A DNA stretch of 64,000 nucleotides from MED-G105 sp038522945. Its GTDB lineage: Bacteria; Pseudomonadota; Alphaproteobacteria; Caulobacterales; Parvularculaceae. Every line of letters begins with the position of its first letter. Positions within the stretch are counted from its first letter, which is position 1. The translations under genes were made by a program, and so were the position numbers. This document shows, in pieces, positions 53,192-62,601 of this stretch. The stretch spans positions 186,001 through 250,000 of the forward strand of contig JBCBJV010000004.1 in assembly GCA_038522945.1 (NCBI GenBank), in the 5' to 3' direction. The notes beneath the pieces are model-generated. The model was not told the DNA's origin and did not search any database. It was given only the letters and a program-made list of their open reading frames with translations.

Positions 53192-54736
53192 TTAGGCGGC
53201 GTCTTTACCTGATGGTGGCTCATTGTCCGTTGGCTGATCGCCCAAGAGATCTGCCTGGCCAGTGTTTTGGCCAGTGTTTTGGCCGGGGCCTTGGGAAGCG
53301 TTTTTGCGCACTGATGCCGCACTTATTGCTTTAACCTCAGTGTCTGCCTCCATTGCCTTCAACGCTTGGGGCGTCGTCTCAATCATCGGCACCTCCTCAA
53401 TCGGTGCATCGACACCAGGTAGTTCATACTCAGCGAACTTGCGCGCCCGCGGTAGCACCCGCCGCTCCAGTCCGCCCACGGTTGAATTGTATTTACCTAC
53501 TGCGCGATCGAGAGCTTTGCCGAGATCTGCAATGTTTCCGCTCATAGTTTTCAGGCTGTCGTATAGGTCCTTGGCCAACCCGGCAACGCGCGTCGCGTTT
53601 TCCGCCGCTTTTTCCTGGCGCCAATTGAAGGAAGCCGCCTTCAACATCGCGACAAGAGTGGTAGGTGTTGCGATCAACACTTTTCGATCAAATGCATCTT
53701 GGAAAAGTTGCGGTTTGGCATCTACTGCCGCGGCAAAATAGTTCTCACCCGGCACAAACATGATTACGATATCGAGGCTTTCGCGAATGCTTGCAGCATA
53801 GTCCTTCATGGAAAGAGATTTCACGTGCGCCCACAGATCATCTGCATGCCGCGCAAAATGTGCTTCACGCGCAAGATCTGTTTCCGCCTCCAAAGCGTCA
53901 AGATAGGCCCCCAGGGAGACTTTTGAGTCCACCGCAATTTTCCGACCGCCAGGCAAATTGACAACCATGTCTGGCTGCTTGCGGCGCGCTTCATCTTCAA
54001 ATGAGGCCTGTTCAACGAAGTCCACATAGGCCGACATGCCCGCAGTTTCGACCACATTGCGCAACTGTTCTTCGCCCCAGCGGCCACGGGTTTTTGGCCC
54101 TGCGCGCAACGCAGTTGAGAGCTTTTGCGCTTCAAGTCTTACATCGTGTGCGGACTTTGCCAGGTCGGTAATCTTGCCAACCAGTTCACCGCGGTGCTTT
54201 TGCTGTTCCGCCCGCATGTCACTCAGGCCCTTTTCGTAGCGGGTCAGTGTTTCGCTCATGGGCCGGATCAATTCATCAAGCGCGCGCCGTTTTTTCTCAG
54301 CTTCTGCGCCAGAAACTTCCCGGTGGCGAGCAAAGGTCTCGTTGGCCCGCTCCAAGAACGATTGGTGCGTGGTCTCCAAGAGCTTGGAGGCCGCCACTTG
54401 AAACTCAGAGTTCAGCCGTTGGCGCTGCTCTTCGACGGCGCGTTCGCGCTCATGCAGTCGCGCTTGAAGAGCGGCCATCTGGGCTTGCAATCCGCTCTTG
54501 TCAGCCTGAAGCGCCTGCACAGTTTCATTCAGTTGATCGGTGAGTTGCGCCTGCTCTCTCGCCCCTGCGAGGCTGAGGCGGACACGGTCCAACTCAGCTT
54601 TCAGGCCTGACCCGCGCTGGCGAGCATGGTGGGCCTGATGCCAGGCCAGAACGCCCCACAAAAAGGCAGCGAGGATAAGCCAGAACGCAGCCCCTTCAGG
54701 ACCGAGACCAGCGGCGGACAATGCTTCCAGGATCAT
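53192..54736 (-). CDS. rmuC: DNA recombination protein RmuC
   Basis: 514 residues. An N-terminal membrane helix (GAAFWLILAAFLWGVLAW) precedes a long coiled coil (40-200) and the RmuC domain: RGRWGEEQLRNVVE, KQPDMVVNLPGGRKIAVDSK with the Asp and Lys of a PD-(D/E)xK-like fold, FVPGENYFAAAVD and LIATPTTLVAML. RmuC limits inverted-repeat rearrangements in E. coli. The C-terminus carries a small QNTG repeat. It converges with the RmuC-like gene at 50404, with 58 bases between the ends. Confidence 0.92.
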   Translation of the reverse strand: MILEALSAAGLGPEGAAFWLILAAFLWGVLAWHQAHHARQRGSGLKAELDRVRLSLAGAREQAQLTDQLNETVQALQADKSGLQAQMAALQARLHERERAVEEQRQRLNSEFQVAASKLLETTHQSFLERANETFARHREVSGAEAEKKRRALDELIRPMSETLTRYEKGLSDMRAEQQKHRGELVGKITDLAKSAHDVRLEAQKLSTALRAGPKTRGRWGEEQLRNVVETAGMSAYVDFVEQASFEDEARRKQPDMVVNLPGGRKIAVDSKVSLGAYLDALEAETDLAREAHFARHADDLWAHVKSLSMKDYAASIRESLDIVIMFVPGENYFAAAVDAKPQLFQDAFDRKVLIATPTTLVAMLKAASFNWRQEKAAENATRVAGLAKDLYDSLKTMSGNIADLGKALDRAVGKYNSTVGGLERRVLPRARKFAEYELPGVDAPIEEVPMIETTPQALKAMEADTEVKAISAASVRKNASQGPGQNTGQNTGQADLLGDQPTDNEPPSGKDAA

Positions 54737-54812
54737 CCGCCAACGCTACACGCAAGCGGGGCTGATTCTCTACCTGGATGGAAAAGTGGCCTAAGGCGCC
54801 GCTGTGGGCGCT

Positions 54813-55244
54813 TCAGGCTTTTTCCGCAGCCGGCTTGCGGAAGACGAAAATGGCGCTGAGCGTGTAATTGGTGACAAAAACGAACACCAGCGAGACGAGC
54901 TTCGCCCCGATCGGCCCTATATACGGCTTCAACAGCACCAGAACCGCGGTCGCCACGCCGAAACCAAAGATATGAAGTGCCGCAAACTTGAGATAACGGC
55001 GCAGCGAAAGTGGCTGTCGGCCATTCTCGTCACGAAACGTAATGGCCGAATTGAGGAGATAGCTCTGAATGTTCGACGCCAGAAAGGCGATTGTATTTGA
55101 AAGAACAGCGCCCAATCCGAGGGTGAGGTGAAGGAATGCAAATACGCCCACATCGGTCAGCGCATTAAAAACGCCGACGGTGGCAAAAAGTACCGCTCCG
55201 CGAAAATGGGTGTTTGCCAAGAGTGCCTTTAGCTTACCAATCAA
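54813..55244 (-). CDS. GtrA family membrane protein
   Basis: 143 residues, four helices, with FATVGVFNALTDVGVFAFLH at the start and TNYTLSAIFVFRKP at the end, the signature of GtrA. These proteins are thought to flip or present polyprenyl-linked sugars. The GT2 gene upstream on the same strand (3 bases before) would supply the sugar, as in GtrAB pairs of O-antigen modification. Confidence 0.9.
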   Translation of the reverse strand: MIGKLKALLANTHFRGAVLFATVGVFNALTDVGVFAFLHLTLGLGAVLSNTIAFLASNIQSYLLNSAITFRDENGRQPLSLRRYLKFAALHIFGFGVATAVLVLLKPYIGPIGAKLVSLVFVFVTNYTLSAIFVFRKPAAEKA

Positions 55245-55247
55245 GGA

Positions 55248-56366
55248 TTATCCGGCCTTGTGTTCGAGCTCAGCGGGCCCCGATGCGGAGGCGACCGTTT
55301 GGTCGGCGCCTTGAGGTCTCACGAGCGGTGCACTTTTTCCATGCGCAGACGACGCGCTTTGACCCGCTACTGCTTCCTCCGCCTTATGGACCGCATTCAC
55401 AAAATACAAGGGCCGATCTTTGGTTTCATTAAAGATGCGCCCGAGATACTCCCCGATAATCCCGAGCACCATGAGCTGTACCCCGCCGAGGAAAAGCATC
55501 AGCACCACAAGGGTCGTAAAGCCCGGCACCGGGTCGCCGAAAATAAGGGTCTTAACCGCGTAAAAGACACCTAAGACAAATGACACCGCCGCAACGAGGA
55601 ACCCGAAGTATGTAGAAAGGATCAGCGGCGCCGTGGTCGATGAGGTGATCCCTTCAATGGAAAGGTTCCAGAGCTTCCAGTAGTTCCACTTGGTGACACC
55701 GGCATGGCGGGGCTTGCGATCATAAAGGACTTCCTTGGACGGAAACCCGACCCAGGCGAAAATGCCCTTCATAAAGCGATGGCGCTCGCGCACCTCGCAA
55801 AGGGCATCCACAACCTTGCGACTGATCAATCGAAAATCGCCCACATCTTCCGGCAATGGCGCTTCGCCCACTTGCCGCATCAGACGATAGAAGAAACCAG
55901 CCGTTGTCTTCTTCAGCCAGCTTTCCCCCTCGCGAACCCGGCGGCGGGCATAAACCACGTCATAGCCTTCACGCCAGCCCTCGATCAGTTTACCAATCAA
56001 GTCTGGTGGGTCCTGAAGATCGGCGTCAATGATCACGATTGCATCGCCGCGCGCGTAATCAAGCCCGGCAGTTGTGGCAATTTCCTTTCCGAAATTGCGG
56101 CTGAGGTCCACAATAGTTGTGTTGGGATGTCGCTCTTTTAGTTGGCGCAGCAAAAAGAGCGTGTTGTCCTTACTCCCATCATTAACGAACACGACTTCAA
56201 AGGGCTGATCGATCTCGCGCATGGCACGGCGCACAGCGCGGTGAAACTCGATAATCCCGTCGGCTTCATTGAAGGCCGGGCAGACAATCGACAACAGCGT
56301 CGGGCGGGACTGGTCCCTTGGCGACGGTGGAGGCGCGAGGGCGGATTCTGGACGAGGATATCCCAT
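55248..56366 (-). CDS. GT2 glycosyltransferase (GtrB/DPM1-like)
   Basis: 372 residues: LLSIVCPAFNEADGIIEFHR, VFVNDGSKDNTLFLLRQLK, and IDADLQDPPDLI as the DxD-type metal site, followed by two C-terminal helices (about 260-315). Such enzymes transfer a sugar from a nucleotide donor to undecaprenyl phosphate. The GtrA gene follows downstream in the same operon. The sugar is not readable. Confidence 0.92.
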   Translation of the reverse strand: MGYPRPESALAPPPSPRDQSRPTLLSIVCPAFNEADGIIEFHRAVRRAMREIDQPFEVVFVNDGSKDNTLFLLRQLKERHPNTTIVDLSRNFGKEIATTAGLDYARGDAIVIIDADLQDPPDLIGKLIEGWREGYDVVYARRRVREGESWLKKTTAGFFYRLMRQVGEAPLPEDVGDFRLISRKVVDALCEVRERHRFMKGIFAWVGFPSKEVLYDRKPRHAGVTKWNYWKLWNLSIEGITSSTTAPLILSTYFGFLVAAVSFVLGVFYAVKTLIFGDPVPGFTTLVVLMLFLGGVQLMVLGIIGEYLGRIFNETKDRPLYFVNAVHKAEEAVAGQSASSAHGKSAPLVRPQGADQTVASASGPAELEHKAG

Positions 56367-56463
56367 GGCGAGGCCTGGCTCTATTGGCTTGATGGATCGG
56401 TTACCGGAGCATTAAGCCGCCATGGCTAAAGCTTCCTTAATGGCTGGCCACTAGCCTCAGGGA

Positions 56464-57726
56464 ATGATGTCAAAAGCTGTCGAATTCTTTGCCAATCGAT
56501 ATCCGTTGCTTTGGGCGCTGGTGACGACCCAGCTGAGAACAACACTTTGGGTTGCCGCATTGCTTTCCGGCACGATGCTGCTCGCGATCCAGGCCTACGT
56601 CTATCTGAGTGCGGATGGTGTCTATACGTTTTATGGTCTCGTCATCGGAGGTGACTTTGTCGTCTTTGACACGGTAGCCGACGCCGCTGCGCGGGGCGAG
56701 GCCGCTGCTATGTATAATCCCGACGTCCTGCAACCGGCCCTGCGCGAGAGGTTTCCCGGCGCAGAGTCTGAGTTTTTGCTTTTCTGGGCTTATCCGCCGA
56801 CCATGCTGTTTGTACTGATGCCGGCAGCCTTGTTTCCCTATTTGGCGAGCTATGCGGTCTGGTCGATATCGACGTTCAGTCTCTATGCAGCAAGCCTTGT
56901 CGCCCTTTGGCGCGATAAGCTTGCGATTGTTGTCGCCTTGACCGCCGCAGTGACCTTTCAAGCATTGATCACGGGACAGAACGGATTTCTGACAGCGGCC
57001 CTGATCGCCACAGCAGCCTTTTTCGCCAAGGACCGACCAGTACTCGCAGGATTGGCGGCGGGCCTGCTCACCGTCAAACCACAATTAGGACTATTGATCC
57101 CAATTGCCTTTGTCGCCGCCGGGTGCTGGCGCGCTTTCTTTACGGCAGCCGTGACGGGCATTGTTTTGGCCGCTGCTTCATTCGCTGTCTTTGGCCTTGA
57201 GGCGTGGACGGCATTTTTCGAGTCATTCCGTAATCAGAACGAGATCATTACCTCTGACCTTTATCCCTTCCGGAAAATGGTCACGGCGTATGGCGTGCTC
57301 TCCTACTTCAACGCACCCGTAGTCGTCGCTCAGATCGTCCAGATGTCGGTCACACTGTCATTGATGGCGTTTGTTGCCATCATTTGGCGCAAGGTTGACG
57401 ATCGTGCCATCCGGGCAGCCGCCCTCATCGCTGCCATCCCCCTCGCAACGCCATATGCTTTGTTTTATGAGCTAACGATTTTTGTGCCTGCGATTTTGCT
57501 TATTACCAAGACAAGTATTGATCGGGGCTGGCTTGACTGGGAGAAAGTTTCCATCGGTACGCTCTGGATGATGTGCTTTTTCGTGCCAGGCGATTCCAAA
57601 GAGCTCGGGGTTCCTTTTGCCTTTATCGTGGCCTGCCTTGCTTTCTTTATTGTGGCGAGGCGTGCTTTGCCGGAAGCGGGCTTTAGGTTCTCCAGCGCAA
57701 ACTTGCAGCCTTCACCGGGTTCTTAA
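56464..57726 (+). CDS. GT87 family glycosyltransferase
   Basis: 420 residues, about ten to eleven membrane helices; sequence blocks such as ADAAARGEAAAMYNPDVLQP and LTVKPQLGLLIPIAFVAAG fit the GT-C DUF2029 (GT87) polyprenyl-dependent mannosyltransferase family. It would use the lipid-linked sugar from the neighbouring GT2/GtrA pair. It is divergent from the GT2 gene by 97 bases and overlaps the Rieske gene tail to tail by 44 bases. Confidence 0.85.
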   Translation: MMSKAVEFFANRYPLLWALVTTQLRTTLWVAALLSGTMLLAIQAYVYLSADGVYTFYGLVIGGDFVVFDTVADAAARGEAAAMYNPDVLQPALRERFPGAESEFLLFWAYPPTMLFVLMPAALFPYLASYAVWSISTFSLYAASLVALWRDKLAIVVALTAAVTFQALITGQNGFLTAALIATAAFFAKDRPVLAGLAAGLLTVKPQLGLLIPIAFVAAGCWRAFFTAAVTGIVLAAASFAVFGLEAWTAFFESFRNQNEIITSDLYPFRKMVTAYGVLSYFNAPVVVAQIVQMSVTLSLMAFVAIIWRKVDDRAIRAAALIAAIPLATPYALFYELTIFVPAILLITKTSIDRGWLDWEKVSIGTLWMMCFFVPGDSKELGVPFAFIVACLAFFIVARRALPEAGFRFSSANLQPSPGS

Positions 57727-58756
57727 AATCAGCAGGGCTGACCGCCTGGACCCAAGCCTTTTTCAACTGAAAGTACCACATTGCCGGCTTGTCGGGTTCG
57801 CCAAGATAAAGCGGGCGATGTGTGCCCATGGACAAGTTTTTGTTCTGTGCCGTGAGGATATTGCCATCTTGGCCCAGAAAACTATCGGACATGCGCTGGG
57901 CGATGGGTTGGATCAGCGAAAGCAATCCCTTTTGCCAATAGATCACGTGGGTTATCCGGGTCATGCCAAGATCGATTGGAGTCATCATTGTTAGCCCTAA
58001 GATGGACTGGCGCTCATTTCTGATGTGCTCCAAGCGGATCCCCGGTAGGCGGAACTCGATTTCTGTCGTCGGTGTCCCGCCAAGCATGCGATAAATACGG
58101 CTGTTGGAAGACGGCGCATGAGCCGGCATTTTGAACCCAAGCTCGGTTGGCTCAAAATGTTTTTGCTTTTCCCTGCGCGGGGCCCCATCCCGCCACCACC
58201 ATTGTTTGTGCACGACAGGTGTATGCGCCGGGTCCACTAGCCCAAGAACCGCTTCATCAAAAGGTCCCTCCGCTTCGACAATCGTCGCCGTACCGGGAAG
58301 CTGATCTTCTGTTAACGGAAGGTCCGGTGCAGACATCGACGGTGCATCACCGGTTTGATCAAAGTAGACCCATAAAAGACCGTTCTTCTCAGTCACAGGA
58401 TATGACCGAACCGCAATGCCGTCTGACTTTGCCCCATCATGTTCGCTGAGCGCAGGCACACTCGTGCAAGCCCCATTACCCACATCGAATGACCAGCCGT
58501 GGTAGGGGCACTCAATCTGGCAAGGCTGCGATGTGCCCGAGATCAAACGCCCTTCAGACAAAGGCGCCGCGCGATGGGGGCAAACGTCACTCAATGCAAA
58601 AACTTGACCTGAGGCAGTCCGCCCCAGGACAATCGGTTCGCCGAAGAGAATTTCCCGGTGCATCTCGCCAGGCCGCACCTCCCTTGAGAGGCATGCCAAG
58701 TACCAGAGACCCGAAAGCCATTCTGTTGCTTCATGATCGGTAGAAACTGTAGCCAT
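57683..58756 (-). CDS. Rieske-type ring-hydroxylating oxygenase, alpha subunit-like
   Basis: 357 residues. The Rieske 2Fe-2S site is Cys59-x-His61 and Cys83-x2-His86 (CPHR and CPYHGWSFD). The mononuclear iron site has the D-x2-H-x4-H form in LVDPAHTPVVHKQWWW. It resembles single-subunit aromatic or vanillate-type O-demethylases. Its start shares one base with the recR stop codon (58756), suggesting translational coupling; its C-terminus overlaps the GT87 gene. Substrate unknown; no reductase gene is adjacent. Confidence 0.88.
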   Translation of the reverse strand: MATVSTDHEATEWLSGLWYLACLSREVRPGEMHREILFGEPIVLGRTASGQVFALSDVCPHRAAPLSEGRLISGTSQPCQIECPYHGWSFDVGNGACTSVPALSEHDGAKSDGIAVRSYPVTEKNGLLWVYFDQTGDAPSMSAPDLPLTEDQLPGTATIVEAEGPFDEAVLGLVDPAHTPVVHKQWWWRDGAPRREKQKHFEPTELGFKMPAHAPSSNSRIYRMLGGTPTTEIEFRLPGIRLEHIRNERQSILGLTMMTPIDLGMTRITHVIYWQKGLLSLIQPIAQRMSDSFLGQDGNILTAQNKNLSMGTHRPLYLGEPDKPAMWYFQLKKAWVQAVSPADFKNPVKAASLRWRT

Positions 58757-59361
58757 CAGGCGGGACGGCGCGATTTCATGGCCGCCGCGAGCGTGCCCTC
58801 ATCAAGATAATCTAGCTCACCGCCCACGGGAACGCCTTGACTTAGACGGGTCACCTTCACGCCTTTGGGCTCGAGGTGATCGCCCAGATAATGGGCCGTC
58901 GACTGACCATCGACTGTCGAAGGCAAAGCGAGCACAACCTCTTCGATCCCGTCAGCAGAGGCGCGCTCAATCAGATGGCCAATGGCAAGCTCATCGGGGC
59001 CGACACCATCCAGGGGAGAGAGGAGACCGCCAAGAACATGATATCGCCCTTTGTGGGCGTTCGCGCGTTCAAGGGCCCAAAGATCGGCCACATCCTGCAC
59101 GACACAGATTACACCCTTGGATCGGGCTGGATCCGAACAGATTGCACACGGATCAATGGAATCCCAGTTGCCGCAAATACTGCATGATCGCACTTTCTCA
59201 GCCGCTTCTGACAAGGCAAAGGCCAGAGGTCGCATCACTGGGTCGCGCTTTTTCAGCAAGTGCAATGCAGCGCGCTTGGCCGAACGGGGGCCAAGGCCGG
59301 GCAATTTTGCAAGAAGGTCAATGACCCGCTGGAGTTCCGGGCCGATGTGTTGGGCGGACAT
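58756..59361 (-). CDS. recR: Recombination protein RecR
   Basis: 201 residues: helix-hairpin-helix LAKLPGLGPRSAKRAALHLL, the four-Cys zinc finger Cys60/63/72/75 in CSICGNWDSIDPCAIC, and a Toprim domain with VVQDVADLWALERA. It acts with RecF/RecO loading RecA at gaps. It is downstream of ybaB and dnaX, the usual recombination cluster. Confidence 0.96.
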   Translation of the reverse strand: MSAQHIGPELQRVIDLLAKLPGLGPRSAKRAALHLLKKRDPVMRPLAFALSEAAEKVRSCSICGNWDSIDPCAICSDPARSKGVICVVQDVADLWALERANAHKGRYHVLGGLLSPLDGVGPDELAIGHLIERASADGIEEVVLALPSTVDGQSTAHYLGDHLEPKGVKVTRLSQGVPVGGELDYLDEGTLAAAMKSRRPA

Positions 59362-59398
59362 GGAATTTAGGCCCTGACCTGATTACTCTGTAACAAGA

Positions 59399-59725
59399 CT
59401 AAAACGGCAACTTCATGCCTGGCGGCAGTGGTAAGCCATCGGTCAGAGACTTCATCTCCGCTTCGGCCTGCTCTTCGACTTTCGACTTGGCATCATTGAT
59501 CGCTGCCGCAATCAGATCCTCAACCACTTCGCCTTCTTCCGGGTCCAGAAGACTTTTTTCAAGAGCCACCGACTTGCAATAGCCCTTGCCGTTGAGAACC
59601 ACCTTGACCATGCCGCCGCCGGAAACGCCTTCAACTTCCAGCTCCGCAATCTTCTCCTGCATCTCTTTCATCTTGGCCTGCATTTCGCCGGCCTGTTTCA
59701 TGAGATTTCCAAGATCTTTCATCAT
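59399..59725 (-). CDS. YbaB/EbfC nucleoid-associated protein
   Basis: 108 residues starting KDLGNLMKQAGEMQAKMKEM, a long helix, and the GGGMVKVVLNGKGYCKSVAL strand, typical of YbaB. It binds DNA as a homodimer. It lies directly between dnaX and recR, three bases after dnaX, as in many bacteria. Confidence 0.95.
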   Translation of the reverse strand: MMKDLGNLMKQAGEMQAKMKEMQEKIAELEVEGVSGGGMVKVVLNGKGYCKSVALEKSLLDPEEGEVVEDLIAAAINDAKSKVEEQAEAEMKSLTDGLPLPPGMKLPF

Positions 59726-59728
59726 AGG

Positions 59729-61693
59729 TCAGTCGACCTCCTCATCTGGTCTTTCGTCAAAGTCATCTGGCGAAAACGCGTCCATCGGGTCTTCGCTACT
59801 GGGAAGAACATTAGGCAGAGCATCCCGGTGCCGCTCTCTAATGGACAAAATCTCCGCATTCGGAAAGTATTTAAGAGCTTCCACCATAATCGGATCGGCC
59901 ATGGTTTGAGCGTACCGATGATCACGTAAAGTGGGCGCCCCTGTTTCATTGGAATCCACCGTGACTGTCCAGACCTCGCCTGTCCAATCGCGCAATCGCT
60001 GCACCAGGCGGCCAGAAAGATCGGCGGGGGCGTCCTTGTGGAACCGCACCGTCAGGCGCCCTGGCTCGAACTTGATCAGGTGAACATAGCTTTCCAGCTC
60101 AACGCGCAGCTTTGCGTCTTTTTTGGCGGCCACAAGCCGCACAATATCCTGGAACGAGTTCAACCGAGGCGCATCGGGCGCGACGCGCCGTCGCGATTGA
60201 GGCCGGGGGGCAGGCTGCGGTTCTGTGCGACCGGCAACGACCGACATAGCTGGTGCCGCGTTACCGTGCCGCCCGCCGCTTGAGGTTGCCCCACCGCTTA
60301 TGGTCGCCATGTCGCCCGACATCTCGCTATTTAGTCCATCGACAGCTGGTCCATCAATCAGGGCATCGTATTTCTCCGAGGCTTGACCAACCGCATCTGT
60401 GTCTGCGCTCTTCTTTCCCTGCTCGAGTTGGCCTCGCCCATCGGGAGATGATCCGTTTTGGGCAGCAGCGCTTTGCCCATTCCCGGCCTGCATGCCCTTC
60501 AGGCTCTTCAGCGCTTCGTCCAGGGTCGGTAAGTCAGCGGCAAAGGCGATCTTGATCAGGACCATTTCCGCTGCGGAAGCCCCATCCGGGGCTCGCCGCA
60601 CATCATCAAGTCCGCCCAGCAATAGGGTCCATGCCCGCGTCAGCACATTCATTTGAAGCGCATCGCCAAGGTCGCGCGCGCGACCTGCGTCCGCTTCCCC
60701 CGACGGACCGTGGGCAGCCGCGTCTGGACCTGCGACTTTAACACGGGTCAAAAGGTGCACGATCTCCAACAGGTCCCGCAGGATTTCCGTGGGGTCAGCC
60801 CCCGCATCATATTGCTGGCGAAACAAGGAAAGGGCAGCCTTGGCTTCGCCTTTGAAAATTGCCGCAGTGAGATCCCAAACGAGGCCGCGATCGGCAAGGC
60901 CGAGCATGTCTCGCACGGTTTCAGCCTTCACCGGGCCATCTTCACTGTGCTGAACAATCGCCTGATCGAGGATTGAGAGCCCATCGCGGACGGAGCCCTC
61001 GGCAGCCTTTGCGATCAGCCATACCCCGTCGCGCTCAATCTCAAAGCCTTCTTTGCCGGCAATACCGATAAGATGATCAGTGAGCGTTTCCGGATCGACC
61101 CGGCGCAAATCAAACCGCTGACATCGCGAAAGCACCGTCACCGGCAGCTTCCGGATTTCGGTCGTCGCGAAAATGAACTTCACATGGGGGGGCGGCTCTT
61201 CGAGGGTCTTCAACAGCGCGTTGAACGCGGCAGTAGACAGCATGTGCACTTCGTCAATGATATAGACTTTGTAGCGCGCCTCGACCGGGGCATACCGAAC
61301 ACCCTCGATCAGCTCACGGATGTCGCCGACACCGGTGCGTGAGGCAGCGTCCATTTCCAGAACATCCGGGTGACGGCTTTCTGCGATCGCCTGACAGTGA
61401 AGCCCCGGTTCGGTCATATCGATGGTAGGGCCATTGTCAGCACCATCAGGGTCGGCACCATCAGGCCCAACATAGTTGAGGGCCCTCGCCAGGATCCGCG
61501 CTGTGGTGGTCTTACCTACTCCACGGACCCCGGTCAGCACATAAGCATGGGCGATCCGGCCCGTCGCAAATGCATTGCGTAAGGTCCGCACCATGGGACC
61601 ATGGCCGATCAGATCATCGAAATTCTGGGGCCGATACTTCCGGGCCAGCACCTGATAGGCGCCAGGCTGCTGCTCGGCGGCTGCTTCGCTCAT
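59729..61693 (-). CDS. dnaX: DNA polymerase III subunits gamma/tau
   Basis: 654 residues. Walker A is GVRGVGKT at 55-62, Walker B/DEAD-like IIDEVHMLS. The usual zinc cysteines are missing: only one Cys remains in GLHCQAIAE, as in other alphaproteobacteria. A Gly/Ser/Pro-rich linker and C-terminal tau domain are present (about 480-640). It is the clamp loader ATPase that joins the replisome. I see no clear frameshift slippery site in the expected region. ffs lies upstream. Confidence 0.95.
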   Translation of the reverse strand: MSEAAAEQQPGAYQVLARKYRPQNFDDLIGHGPMVRTLRNAFATGRIAHAYVLTGVRGVGKTTTARILARALNYVGPDGADPDGADNGPTIDMTEPGLHCQAIAESRHPDVLEMDAASRTGVGDIRELIEGVRYAPVEARYKVYIIDEVHMLSTAAFNALLKTLEEPPPHVKFIFATTEIRKLPVTVLSRCQRFDLRRVDPETLTDHLIGIAGKEGFEIERDGVWLIAKAAEGSVRDGLSILDQAIVQHSEDGPVKAETVRDMLGLADRGLVWDLTAAIFKGEAKAALSLFRQQYDAGADPTEILRDLLEIVHLLTRVKVAGPDAAAHGPSGEADAGRARDLGDALQMNVLTRAWTLLLGGLDDVRRAPDGASAAEMVLIKIAFAADLPTLDEALKSLKGMQAGNGQSAAAQNGSSPDGRGQLEQGKKSADTDAVGQASEKYDALIDGPAVDGLNSEMSGDMATISGGATSSGGRHGNAAPAMSVVAGRTEPQPAPRPQSRRRVAPDAPRLNSFQDIVRLVAAKKDAKLRVELESYVHLIKFEPGRLTVRFHKDAPADLSGRLVQRLRDWTGEVWTVTVDSNETGAPTLRDHRYAQTMADPIMVEALKYFPNAEILSIRERHRDALPNVLPSSEDPMDAFSPDDFDERPDEEVD

Positions 61694-61815
61694 ATAAATG
61701 AATTAAGGCTGCCGGCTTCAACGCGCAAGCGACCGGACCCTAACACGGGAAAACAGCCCAGAAACGAGCCCCACAATCGAAACCTAGAACCGAAAAACAG
61801 CATGATCTGAAAGGC

Positions 61816-61905
61816 GGAAGACTGAACGACCCGAACCGAAACTCGTTGCGGCTGCTTCCTTCCGGACCTGACCGGATTGGCGAGGAGCTCGTCCGCCAGC
61901 CTTCC
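61816..61905 (-). ncRNA. ffs: Signal recognition particle RNA, small type (4.5S)
   Basis: On the minus strand, GGAAGGCTGG at the 5' end pairs with the 3' end CTTCC, and the tip holds GGTCAGGTCCGGAAGGAAGC followed by AGCC, the conserved SRP Alu-less hairpin motif. The length of about 90 bases and position next to dnaX are typical. It binds Ffh to target proteins to the membrane. Confidence 0.93.
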
Positions 61906-62077
61906 TAGTTTCTCATATCGTCTCTCGGGCTCGTGAATGCAAGCTTCAACGTCTTCCCAGCTATGTGAAATGCCCGGCGTGGCTTGTGACGGGCATTCCA
62001 AGGGAGGGTGCGCTAAACGGTCTCCGACGAGCAAGGCTTCCCATTTTTTGGCCATTTCAATGGAAGGAGAGAGACTA

Positions 62078-62593
62078 ATGAACAGAATTCTAAGCGCCCT
62101 ACCCTGGTTAGGCGGACTTTTCATTTCAGCGATCTTCGTTGATTCGCTGCGCTTCAAATTTACCGGCCATGAAACGCCGCAGCACATTTTTGAGACCCTC
62201 AAGGAGTGGTCTGGTATCGGCTTGTTTTACCCAGCAGGCCCTTGGATTATTGGCCTCGGCGAGCTAGGCGCCGCGCTCCTTTTGATCGGCCTGCCTCTCG
62301 TCTTCCTGGCCACCAAGCGCACAAACCTAATTGCGCCTTCTCAGTTTCTAGGCGGTTTGATTGCATTCGGGATTATGACCGGGGCGATCTTCTTTCATAC
62401 CTTCACCCCGCTCGGCATCGAGACCCCGGTTGATTGGGTCAATGGTGAACCGACCGAGTTTTCTTCGGCCCTTTTCATCGCCGCCTGTGTCAGTTGGGTT
62501 TTTGCCGTCCTGATCATGATCATCCGATACCGGGACGCTCGCAGCCATCTCAGCGGCACACGCCCCTTGTCGCCGGCGACCGAGGCTGCCTAA
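62078..62593 (+). CDS. DoxX-like membrane protein
   Basis: 171 residues from the ATG at 62078, which has AAGGAG ten bases before; the frame upstream overlaps the ffs region and is not real. Four helices are visible: ILSALPWLGGLFISAIFVDS, the ELGAALLLIGLPLVFLA block, LGGLIAFGIMTGAIFFHTF and ALFIAACVSWVFAVLIMII. The layout and IGLGELGAALLL phrase fit the DoxX superfamily of small quinone-linked or unknown-function membrane proteins. nudC follows 8 bases later, likely one operon. Confidence 0.75.
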   Translation: MNRILSALPWLGGLFISAIFVDSLRFKFTGHETPQHIFETLKEWSGIGLFYPAGPWIIGLGELGAALLLIGLPLVFLATKRTNLIAPSQFLGGLIAFGIMTGAIFFHTFTPLGIETPVDWVNGEPTEFSSALFIAACVSWVFAVLIMIIRYRDARSHLSGTRPLSPATEAA

Positions 62594-62601
62594 ACGGGGG
62601 C

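Noticed and set aside
53262..53290. Short TTTTGGCC repeat as a regulatory element
   Set aside because: It codes a QNTG repeat at the C-terminus of RmuC and is explained by that.
59729..61693. Programmed frameshift in dnaX
   Set aside because: No run of A or a suitable slippery heptamer followed by a stem is visible at the expected place.
61690..62202. Long minus-strand frame over ffs
   Set aside because: It runs through the SRP RNA gene and has no ribosome site or family match.
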